Under the pieces are notes generated by a model. It was not told the DNA's origin. It saw only the letters and a program-made list of their open reading frames with translations, and made no database searches. A stretch of DNA of 64,000 nt from [Clostridium] fimetarium. GTDB taxonomy: Bacteria > Bacillota > Clostridia > Lachnospirales > Lachnospiraceae. The first letter of the stretch is position 1. Each line of letters opens with the position of its first letter. The position numbers were made by a program, and so were the translations under genes. Location of the stretch: contig NZ_FOJI01000015.1 of NCBI RefSeq assembly GCF_900111235.1, forward strand, positions 1-64,000. The letters are read 5' to 3'. This document shows, one piece after another, positions 43,830 to 51,784 of the stretch.

Positions 43830-44624
43830 TTACTCAATCACTTCTTTATAACTATAAAGTATTTGTATTTCTACTCTTCTGTTCTTACTTTTGCCCTCAA
43901 GCGTATCATTTGATGCTACAGGATTATTTTCGCCTAATCCTGCAGGTATTAGTCTAGAACGATCCACCTGACAATTCTCATCTAGATATTGAGCAACATT
44001 AGCCGCTCTTGCTGCAGATAGCTGCCAATTAGAAGCATAGATACTATTATTTATAGTTACATTATCTGTATATCCATTAACTACAATCGTATTATCTATT
44101 GTATTCAATTCAACAGCTATTTTTTTTAAAGCTTCCTTCATATTATCTTTTAGTACAGCCTTACCACTATCAAAAAAAGTACCACTTGGGAATGTAATAA
44201 CCAAACCACTTTCTTTAATATTAATTCCAATATCTCCACCTACATTAATTGTGGATATAATTTTATCAATATTTTCTTTTACACCTTTTATTTGTGACTG
44301 TTCCGATTTCTGTTCACTTGATTGTGTTGATGGATTAGTTGACGAATTCGTAGGAGATACTGTTGCAGCTTCTGTTGCGGCTTGTGTCTCTACAGGCACG
44401 CCACCCTCCAAGAGACCAACGCCACCATCCAGTATTGAATAAGCAGTACCCGAACCATTTCCCAGTGCTGCATTAAGCGAACCAGATACAGCCGCAAGCT
44501 TTTCGGAATTTATATTACTCATTGCAAATAGTACTACAAACAATACAAATAACAAAGTAAGCATATCTGCATATGTAAGAAGCCAGCGCTCACTATTCCC
44601 CTCTTTGTGTTTTTTCTTTTTCAT
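43830..44624 (-). CDS. motB: MotB/OmpA-like stator subunit
   Basis: A 264-residue flagellar stator protein. One N-terminal helix carries the ion-channel Asp (TYADMLTLLFVLFVVLFAMS, Asp near 20). A Ser/Thr/Gln-rich linker (about 70-110) leads to the OmpA peptidoglycan-binding domain: LVITFPSGTFFDSGKAVLKD, VNGYTDNVTINNS, LSAARAANVAQYL. The start overlaps the motA end by 32 bases. No other flagellar gene is seen in the window. Part of the linker is rich in short Ser/Gln repeats. Confidence 0.93.
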   Translation of the reverse strand: MKKKKHKEGNSERWLLTYADMLTLLFVLFVVLFAMSNINSEKLAAVSGSLNAALGNGSGTAYSILDGGVGLLEGGVPVETQAATEAATVSPTNSSTNPSTQSSEQKSEQSQIKGVKENIDKIISTINVGGDIGINIKESGLVITFPSGTFFDSGKAVLKDNMKEALKKIAVELNTIDNTIVVNGYTDNVTINNSIYASNWQLSAARAANVAQYLDENCQVDRSRLIPAGLGENNPVASNDTLEGKSKNRRVEIQILYSYKEVIE

Positions 44625-45369
44625 CCTCTAAGTATCCTTCCAAATGCTCTCGGATCAAAATTGGGTTGCTTCCGTTTTGAAGCATTATAATTCCATCAAG
44701 CATCATGTATTTTGTTACAGTTTCATCGCCATCTAATTCTTTAAGCTTTGTTGCTATTGGGAGCCACAATATATTAGCCGAAGCAATACCATATAGTGTT
44801 GCAATAAATGCAGTCGCCACCTTACCACCAAGAGCCTCCATATCGTTCAAATCGGCAAGTACGTTAATCAGACCCAAAACAGTACCAACAACTCCCATCG
44901 TTGGAGCATATCCACCTGCGGCCTCAAATATCGAAATTCCCTTTGAATGTCTTTCTTCCATATTGCTAATTTTAGTCTCTAATGTATGCTTCATATTATC
45001 CAAATCTGTACCATCTATTACCATCTGTAGACCCGTAACAAGAAAAGGATCCAAATTCTCACCACTAGTAATTTTCTGTTCAAGTGACAACAATCCATCT
45101 TTTCTTACAAGTACAGCTAATTCTTCAAAATATAACAAAATTGCATTTCTGTCCTCTTTATGTGTTGTAAATGCTATTTTTATCAGTTTCGGAATCTTAA
45201 CAAGTCTTTTAGCTGGAAATGATACACCTAGAACAGCAAATGTTCCACCAAATATAATCAAAGCAGACGTCGGCGAAATAAGTTTCGTTACAATTCCCTC
45301 TTCCAAAATAAAGCCTATAACGAGTACCGCGAATCCCAAAATCAAACTGCCAATTGATACTATATCCAT
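44593..45369 (-). CDS. motA: MotA stator subunit
   Basis: A 258-residue MotA with four membrane segments: MDIVSIGSLILGFAVLVIGF, TSALIIFGGTFAVLGVSFPA, then a large cytoplasmic loop with the charged residues that touch FliG, then FEAAGGYAPTMGVVGTVLGL and VATAFIATLYGIASANILWL. The ATG at 45367-45369 has GGAGG nine bases upstream. It pairs with MotB to form the torque-generating channel. Confidence 0.93.
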   Translation of the reverse strand: MDIVSIGSLILGFAVLVIGFILEEGIVTKLISPTSALIIFGGTFAVLGVSFPAKRLVKIPKLIKIAFTTHKEDRNAILLYFEELAVLVRKDGLLSLEQKITSGENLDPFLVTGLQMVIDGTDLDNMKHTLETKISNMEERHSKGISIFEAAGGYAPTMGVVGTVLGLINVLADLNDMEALGGKVATAFIATLYGIASANILWLPIATKLKELDGDETVTKYMMLDGIIMLQNGSNPILIREHLEGYLEDEKEKTQRGE

Positions 45370-45511
45370 ATCAAAGTTCCTCCAAGTTTTTCTTACGTAA
45401 TAAAATATTTTAAAATATAACAAAAAAGTCTATAATAACAATTATACTTTGTATAATTTAAATAGTCAACAATTTATACCCTTAGGTTTTAGAATATAGG
45501 CATAAAAATAG

Positions 45512-45582
45512 GGATAGAACCAAATTACATCCTAAAAACATATTTATAAGATGATTTTTAATTCTATCCCGTTTATTATTTT
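45512..45582 (-). terminator. Intrinsic terminator after the DUF4914-like gene
   Basis: Outer stem gggatagaa/ttctatccc (45512-45520 and 45574-45582) with an inner atc/gat-closed hairpin; the minus strand continues CTATTTTTAT. Confidence 0.75.
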
Positions 45583-45601
45583 GAAAGCTTAATTTATATA
45601 A

Positions 45602-47485
45602 TTAATATCTCATTGGAATCAATTCCATATAGTCTTGTAATGAAGCATCATTTAAAAAGCAATCTATAATCTGTTTTCCTAGTGGTTCAAGATCTGGAGT
45701 AATAAATTTAACTAATTCCTCTTTAAAGAAATCTGTTAATATCTTTGCGCCAATATCATAAGCTTCGATACCGATTTCTCCTTGCTTTTCAGGTTGTAAA
45801 AATGCTTTTCTGATATATTGACCGTCTACTTTTATGGAATCAAGACAATATCCTAATAATGTGCAACGGGCTTCAACCAAATGTTCTTGTTTGAACTTTG
45901 CTCCGCCACGGCGCGCAATATATTCTCTTGAAATCCATTCAGGCATGAAACCTACGTCGTAAGCTCCAATGTGCTGATTCGGAATAATAATATATCTTGT
46001 ACTTGTTGAACTACAAATCTGCTCTAACAATAAATTTGCCTGTTTAACCATCTTACCAGTAGCAAATGGCCAATAAGAACCAACGCCTTCGCTCTTCAGT
46101 GCGTTGCCTGAATTATCAACAATACTTGGATTCTTAAATCCTCTTGGTGCTACAAGTCTCCAAATCCATGCAAGTGCAGGTGGAAGTACATGCATCATAC
46201 CCAATATTCCGTATGTAGGATCAGACTTTGTACAAGCTGGACATCTAACGCCAAAGCTTCTTACATCAACTTCAACTGTTCCATCAACAATATCCGGCAC
46301 CATATTTCTTGGAAATATTACTCTTGGGTTAGGACATGGTTTTCCGTTTGAGTCAAGTGTATGCTCCCAAGGAATACAAGTTGAATTAGGAGTGCCTTGT
46401 AAATTAATAAATACAAGTGGCTGACTTGGTTGCATAAAAAGTCTTTCATAAGAAGGATTTTCACCATATGCAGTAATGCTATCTACTCTTAAGAACCAAC
46501 CTGTCTCAGCATCGCCAACAACAAGCTTGTTGCTTTCATTTTGCATCTTAGGATGGCAAAGCGCCATATCATCCGTTACTGGACGTAATTCACATGTTTC
46601 AGAAATTCTAAGGTAATTCTTTTCACCTGTTACGGTATTTTTTCCTAATAAAACTCTGTCATCTGCTTCTCTATGAACTTTTTCAAGCATCTCGCTCTTA
46701 CCACCGCCAGATGCACCTTCGTGCATAATTACGATTTCATTATCATAAGGAGTGATTACCTTAACAGCTGAAGCATGACAGGTTGTCCAATCTTCTCTCT
46801 CACCAATATTGAGTAATACGCTGTATACACCCTTTTTAGCACTTGGCCCTGGATACAAGTTATATGAAAATACTTCATGAACTTTTTCTAATCTATTGTG
46901 AACGCAAATCTGTTTTCCTTCAAAGTGTGTATGACGGAAAGGGGGAGCAAGATAAACAATTGCTACAGGCTCAAAAGGTGCTTTAATATCATCGATATTG
47001 AGACGACCCTGTAAATCGGCAAGTGCTAGCGCAAAGTGGCCTGCGTTGGCTGGAGCGATAAGAATTGAAGGATATCCGTACTTTTCGCCACCTGAAAGGA
47101 AAGGTAAAACAATCAGTTCCTGTTTCTTTAACCATGCAAATGTTTCTTTTCTTAAGCCATCAAATTCATATCCGTATGTGTCATTGAATTTTGGTTTATC
47201 AGTTGGCTGATCGTCGGCAACGATAAGACTGTCTGGATCACGGCGACGCATATAATCATCAGGGTAGTTAATTACAACACCATTCTTGCATCTTGTTACA
47301 GTGGCTTCAACACGGTTGCCAACACCTGGGATTTCATATTCAACATTGTATTCATCTTTATCATCGCTTCCAAATGAGAGAGCTAAAAGTTCCTCTCTAG
47401 TTTTTGGAAATATTAATTTTTTGCTGCTAGTTAATATGTCCATTACATCATCATCTAATTTGATTTTACTTAAATATTCGTTCAT
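45602..47485 (-). CDS. DUF4914-like, PEP-carboxykinase-like P-loop protein
   Basis: A 627-residue cytoplasmic protein. HEGASGGGKSEMLEKVHREA (about 258-277) is a P-loop like that of ATP-type PEP carboxykinases and HPr kinase. VRCPACTKSDPTYGILG holds a CxxC, and SYWPFATGKMVKQANLLLEQ occurs late. The whole resembles the DUF4914 family of Firmicutes, which is uncharacterised. The ATG at 47483-47485 has AAGGAG upstream (GGCAGATGGGAAGGAG); a longer frame runs into the leader. A nucleotide-dependent kinase or decarboxylase activity is plausible but not shown. It appears monocistronic. Confidence 0.7.
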   Translation of the reverse strand: MNEYLSKIKLDDDVMDILTSSKKLIFPKTREELLALSFGSDDKDEYNVEYEIPGVGNRVEATVTRCKNGVVINYPDDYMRRRDPDSLIVADDQPTDKPKFNDTYGYEFDGLRKETFAWLKKQELIVLPFLSGGEKYGYPSILIAPANAGHFALALADLQGRLNIDDIKAPFEPVAIVYLAPPFRHTHFEGKQICVHNRLEKVHEVFSYNLYPGPSAKKGVYSVLLNIGEREDWTTCHASAVKVITPYDNEIVIMHEGASGGGKSEMLEKVHREADDRVLLGKNTVTGEKNYLRISETCELRPVTDDMALCHPKMQNESNKLVVGDAETGWFLRVDSITAYGENPSYERLFMQPSQPLVFINLQGTPNSTCIPWEHTLDSNGKPCPNPRVIFPRNMVPDIVDGTVEVDVRSFGVRCPACTKSDPTYGILGMMHVLPPALAWIWRLVAPRGFKNPSIVDNSGNALKSEGVGSYWPFATGKMVKQANLLLEQICSSTSTRYIIIPNQHIGAYDVGFMPEWISREYIARRGGAKFKQEHLVEARCTLLGYCLDSIKVDGQYIRKAFLQPEKQGEIGIEAYDIGAKILTDFFKEELVKFITPDLEPLGKQIIDCFLNDASLQDYMELIPMRY

Positions 47486-47841
47486 ATAAACTCCTTCCCA
47501 TCTGCCTTTGCAGTCTCTCAAGTATAATTTAAAATAGTGATTCACATTTTATTATTTAAGCCGGTATCTTTGGATTAATCCTTGGATATCGGCTTACTTA
47601 CAACTTATTTATTTCTAATTTGCTTTGTCTTCCGAATGATTTAGTTTGATTATTGCTTTTATATTTCATATCATTTTTTGATTTATTTCACTGGGTTTTT
47701 ATTCCAGCAATAAGAAGATACTTTAATTTACCTCTCAAGTTTTATATTATATGTCATTAATTCATGCATGTCAATATAATATTGATGAGTTCTCACCTTT
47801 CTAATATGATGGGTTCTCACCTTTGTGAAATTCTTAATAAT
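47486..47841. other. Region between DUF4914-like gene and wecB-type gene
   Basis: About 355 bases. It holds the DUF4914-like leader with an imperfect 20-bp hairpin (47557-47597, taagccg/cggctta ends), an AT-rich stretch, and two 24-bp direct repeats (gatgagttctcaccttt and gatgggttctcaccttt, 47783-47830) just past the wecB-type stop. No gene is supported. Confidence 0.5.
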
Positions 47842-48981
47842 TTAGATTGTTTGCTTGGTTATTCCCCATACGACTCTATTTACATACTCTGTATAGGACA
47901 ATATAATTCTAAGTACTTTATCAGATACATTGGAAACACTATAATCATCTACTTCTCTTAATGTATCTTTTTGTTGTGTTTCTAACACAATAAGTCCTTG
48001 CATTATTCTTTGTTTTGAAAGACCAACCATCATAACTGTGGTTTCCTCCATTGCCTCTGGTCTTTCGTGACATTGTCTAATATTTAGCGCTTTTATCCCT
48101 AGAATTGAGGATTCTTCACTTATGGTTCCACTATCACTTAATACAGCTTTTGCATTTAGTTGAAGTTTAATGTAATCATTAAATCCAAATGGTTTAATTG
48201 TTTTCACAAGTGGATTTAATTGAATACCCATTTCGTAAATCTTTTTTCTGGTTCTAGGATGGGTACTAACTATAATTGGTATATTATATTTTTCAGCGAT
48301 TGCATTTAGGCTATCTACTAATTCTACAAAATTTTGTTCTATATTAATATTTTCTTCTCGATGAGCTGATACAACAAAGTACTCATTTGCTATAATGTCT
48401 AATTTTTGTAATATATCAGAATTTTCAATTTCTTTTCTTCTGGAAGTAATCACTTCATACATTGGACTCCCAGTTTTAATAATTCTATCTGATGGAAGTC
48501 CTTCTTTTAGAAGATATTCTCTTGCAATATTGCTATAAGGTAAGTTGATGTCTGATATATGATCCACAATTTTTCTATTTGTTTCTTCTGGTACTCTTTG
48601 ATCAAAGCACCTATTCCCTGCTTCCATATGAAATATAGGTATATGCCTTCTCTTTGCAGCAATTGCGCATAAACAACTATTTGTGTCACCAAGTATCAAA
48701 AATGCATCTGGTTTTACCTTTTCCAATATAGGATCAATTTTAATTAAAATATTACCAATTGTCTCAATTGCGTTATTGTTAGCTGCATCAAGAAAATAAT
48801 CAGGTTTTCTTAGATTTAAATCCTCAAAAAACACCTCATTTAATTCATAGTCATAGTTCTGACCTGTATGTACAAGTATATGTTCAATTACTTCTGATTG
48901 TTCTAGCTTATTAATAACTGCTGACAAACGTATAATTTCTGGACGTGTTCCAACTACAGTAACCACTTTTAATTTTTCCAT
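47842..48981 (-). CDS. UDP-GlcNAc 2-epimerase-family enzyme (CapG/WecB type)
   Basis: A 379-residue non-hydrolysing UDP-sugar 2-epimerase. Visible are VTVVGTRPEIIRLSAVIN (about 7-24), VHTGQNYDYELNEVFFEDL, ILGDTNSCLCAIAAKRR, FHMEAGNRCFDQRVPEETNR, and the late SDSGTISEESSILGIKAL. As the third gene after capE- and capF-type genes it most likely converts UDP-2-acetamido-2,6-dideoxy-L-talose to UDP-L-FucNAc rather than making UDP-ManNAc. GAGGAG precedes the ATG. Confidence 0.9.
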   Translation of the reverse strand: MEKLKVVTVVGTRPEIIRLSAVINKLEQSEVIEHILVHTGQNYDYELNEVFFEDLNLRKPDYFLDAANNNAIETIGNILIKIDPILEKVKPDAFLILGDTNSCLCAIAAKRRHIPIFHMEAGNRCFDQRVPEETNRKIVDHISDINLPYSNIAREYLLKEGLPSDRIIKTGSPMYEVITSRRKEIENSDILQKLDIIANEYFVVSAHREENINIEQNFVELVDSLNAIAEKYNIPIIVSTHPRTRKKIYEMGIQLNPLVKTIKPFGFNDYIKLQLNAKAVLSDSGTISEESSILGIKALNIRQCHERPEAMEETTVMMVGLSKQRIMQGLIVLETQQKDTLREVDDYSVSNVSDKVLRIILSYTEYVNRVVWGITKQTI

Positions 48982-49011
48982 GTCTACTCATCTCCTCTTG
49001 AAATGTCAACC

Positions 49012-50130
49012 TTAAATTGATACCTCCATATAGTAAGTATCAGGCTTATCACGGTTAAAGAATTCATTTGCCCACATAATTGTAACCATATCCGTTTTTC
49101 CTAGATTTTCAATGTTATGAGTATATCCTACAGGTATATCAATAACTTCCATTTTTTCATCCGTCACAAAGTACTCTATAATTTTATCTGAGTAGATATT
49201 TCTAAGACGAATAACACCAGTTCCACTTACCACTAGAAATTTTTCATGCTTCGTATGATGCCAGTGGTTACCCTTTATAATTCCTGGTTTCGAAACATTT
49301 ACAGATATTTGCCCTCTATCTGGCGTCTTTATAAACTCAGTAAATGAGCCTCTATTATCAAAATTCATTTTAAGCGCATAACTAAACGAATCTTCTTGCA
49401 TATAACTCAAATATGTACTGTATAGTTTTTTTGTAAATTCATCCGACACTTTGGGAATTGTCATATAGATACGGCTATCCTTAAACGAATAGATTTGTGA
49501 TGCAAGTTCACCAAGTGCAACTCTATACACTACAGGGATTTCATAAAAAACTCCTTTTCTATTTTCCTTTTCTTTCGTTACACGAATTAATTCTGCCACT
49601 ACATCATCTATATATGCTAAATTTAAAATATAATTAGGATCATCTACATTTATAGGCAAATTGTGAGAAATATTATAACAAAATGTCGCGACCACACTGT
49701 TATAATTTGGTCTGCACCATTTCCCAAATACATTAGGGAATCGATAGATCAATAATTTTGCACCCGTATCTTTTGAATATTCAAGCATTAAATCCTCCCC
49801 TGCCTTTTTACTTTTTCCATAAGGATTATCTAAAACTGCTTGGATTGATGAGGCCAACATAATGGGGCAAGTGTTTTTATGTTTTTTTAGTGCATCTAAC
49901 AGGGTAACTATAAACTCATAATTGCCTTTCATAAAATCTGCATTATCACTGGGCCGATTGATACCCGCTAGATTATACACAAAATCAGCATCTCTACAAT
50001 AATTATCTAACAAATAAGGTTCTGTATTGATATCATATGTATATATTTCATCTATTTCCAATTCATTTTTCAGCTGTGCGATTAAATTTTTTCCTATAAA
50101 GCCACTGGCTCCCGTTATTAGAATATTCAT
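49012..50130 (-). CDS. CapF-type reductase with C-terminal cupin
   Basis: A 372-residue bifunctional enzyme of UDP-L-FucNAc synthesis. N-terminal extended SDR: MNILITGASGFIGKNLI (1-17), a YGKSKKAGEDL active-site Tyr-Lys segment near 113, and NVFGKWCRPNYNS. C-terminal cupin from about 255: RGQISVNVSKPGIIKGNHWH, HTKHEKFLVVSGTGVIRLRN, with metal-binding His. Both domains match CapF/WbjC/FnlB. It lies between the capE- and capG-type genes, one base after capE. Confidence 0.92.
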   Translation of the reverse strand: MNILITGASGFIGKNLIAQLKNELEIDEIYTYDINTEPYLLDNYCRDADFVYNLAGINRPSDNADFMKGNYEFIVTLLDALKKHKNTCPIMLASSIQAVLDNPYGKSKKAGEDLMLEYSKDTGAKLLIYRFPNVFGKWCRPNYNSVVATFCYNISHNLPINVDDPNYILNLAYIDDVVAELIRVTKEKENRKGVFYEIPVVYRVALGELASQIYSFKDSRIYMTIPKVSDEFTKKLYSTYLSYMQEDSFSYALKMNFDNRGSFTEFIKTPDRGQISVNVSKPGIIKGNHWHHTKHEKFLVVSGTGVIRLRNIYSDKIIEYFVTDEKMEVIDIPVGYTHNIENLGKTDMVTIMWANEFFNRDKPDTYYMEVSI

Positions 50131-50131
50131 T

Positions 50132-51148
50132 TTATATCCAGCCTTTCAACTCATTATTCACATAGTCAAGTTTCAATAGCATTTCTTTGATTTCTACGAC
50201 ATTTAAATTTTTAGTATTATTTGAGTTATATTCGTCCTCATTCGAAAGCTTCTGGCTACCTTCCACGAAATACTTATCGTAATTTAAATCTCTCTTATCG
50301 GCAGGTACACAAAAAAAGTCGCCTCTATCCTCTGCTACAAAATATTCTTCTTTTGTGAGAAGTGTTTCATATTGTTTTTCTCCATGGCGTGTACCAATAA
50401 TCTTAATGTCATTCTTTGCTTTAAATAATTCCTTTAAGGCTTGTGCTAAGTCCCCAATCGTTGATGCAGGCGCCTTCTGTACCATGATATCGCCGGCCTT
50501 CGCATTTATGAAGGCATATATAACAAGTTCTACTGCCTCGTCAAGACTCATTAGAAATCGTGTCATGCTTGGATTGGTAATTGTAATTGGTTTTCTTGAC
50601 TTAATTTGATCAATAAAAAGTGGTATTACGGAACCTCTAGAAGCCATTACATTTCCATAACGAGTACCACAAATTGTTGTTTTATCATTGTCTACAGTCT
50701 TTGATTTTGCAATAAATACCTTTTCCATCATTGCTTTCGAAATACCCATTGCATTGATTGGATAAGCTGCTTTATCAGTTGATAAACAAATTATTTTCTT
50801 CACTCCACATTCAATTGCTGTTGTCAAAACATTGTCCGTTCCTATTACATTTGTCTTAACTGCTTCTAATGGGAAAAACTCACAAGATGGAACTTGCTTC
50901 AGCGCCGCTGCATGAAATATATAGTCAACCCCATACATGGAATTTTTAATTGACTGTAAATCTCGTACATCTCCTATGTAAAATTTCACTTTATTATTGT
51001 TATATCGCTTTCGCATATCCTCCTGCTTTTTCTCGTCTCTAGAAAATATTCGGATTTCGCCTACGTCTGTACACAAGAAACGATCTAATACTGCATTTCC
51101 AAAACTGCCAGTTCCTCCAGTAATCAAGAGTGTTTTATTAGTAAACAT
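50132..51148 (-). CDS. CapE-type UDP-GlcNAc 4,6-dehydratase/5-epimerase
   Basis: A 338-residue SDR enzyme making UDP-2-acetamido-2,6-dideoxy-4-hexulose from UDP-GlcNAc. Visible are the NAD loop LLITGGTGSFGNAVLDRFL (about 6-24), HAAALKQVPSCE, ICLSTDKAAYPINAMGISKA with the lysine-containing active-site stretch (Met in the usual Tyr position, as in other inverting dehydratases), and GTRYGNVMASRGSVIPLF. It starts the capEFG-type operon, separated from the flippase gene by the plus-strand small gene. GGGG precedes the ATG. Confidence 0.92.
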   Translation of the reverse strand: MFTNKTLLITGGTGSFGNAVLDRFLCTDVGEIRIFSRDEKKQEDMRKRYNNNKVKFYIGDVRDLQSIKNSMYGVDYIFHAAALKQVPSCEFFPLEAVKTNVIGTDNVLTTAIECGVKKIICLSTDKAAYPINAMGISKAMMEKVFIAKSKTVDNDKTTICGTRYGNVMASRGSVIPLFIDQIKSRKPITITNPSMTRFLMSLDEAVELVIYAFINAKAGDIMVQKAPASTIGDLAQALKELFKAKNDIKIIGTRHGEKQYETLLTKEEYFVAEDRGDFFCVPADKRDLNYDKYFVEGSQKLSNEDEYNSNNTKNLNVVEIKEMLLKLDYVNNELKGWI

Positions 51149-51321
51149 TTAATTACCCCATTTTTATAAAAATCTATATATTTTATAGTATGAATAATAT
51201 TTTTTAATGGAACTATCGCTTAACTCATTAATTTACAAAGTCTGACAAATATCGTAACCAAATACAGGCTAATAGCATAATATACTATAGAAATAATATA
51301 AAAAGAATGGAAGGTGATTTT

Positions 51322-51660
51322 ATGAATTTCATAGATCTCTTTAGATTTTTTCTAATACTCATAGTACCTGGTATGATTTCTGCTGTCATTTTCGGCTTTA
51401 TTGCACGTTTGAGACAAGAACCAACAATCGCGACTACTTTAATTTTTGATTTTTGGATTTTTATAATTATGATAACAGGATTGTATTTCTTCAAGGGGAT
51501 TGTAAATATGCCTGGTCTTATAGCAAGTTTTGAATGCTTGAGCTTTACTAGACGATATGCTCTCCTTAGTGTTTTTATTGGAATTAATCTTGCAATTATG
51601 TCTGGTTTTATATACAGATTATTTTTTAGATGCAGATGGAGAAGAAGAAAAACTAGCTAA
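51322..51660 (+). CDS. Small membrane protein, unknown function
   Basis: A 112-residue protein with about three membrane segments (FFLILIVPGMISAVIFGFIA, FDFWIFIIMITGLYFF, LSVFIGINLAIMSGFIYRLF) and a very basic tail, RCRWRRRKTS. AGGTGA precedes the ATG at 51322; an ATG five codons upstream is less likely. It is the only plus-strand gene in the polysaccharide locus and has its own terminator. Function not recognised. Confidence 0.72.
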   Translation: MNFIDLFRFFLILIVPGMISAVIFGFIARLRQEPTIATTLIFDFWIFIIMITGLYFFKGIVNMPGLIASFECLSFTRRYALLSVFIGINLAIMSGFIYRLFFRCRWRRRKTS

Positions 51661-51692
51661 CTTATTTCATGCTACGAATAGTACACTACACT

Positions 51693-51731
51693 AAAGTCGC
51701 CTTTACATTATTTTATTGTAAAGGCGACTTG
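51693..51731. terminator. Bidirectional terminator in the polysaccharide locus
   Basis: Stem aagtcgcctttaca (51694-51707) with tgtaaaggcgactt (51717-51730). It serves the plus-strand small gene and the minus-strand flippase transcript. Confidence 0.85.
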
Positions 51732-51784
51732 AATTGTATATCACTGATTCATTCACCTTACACTTTTACTTTTCTCTTTTATCT

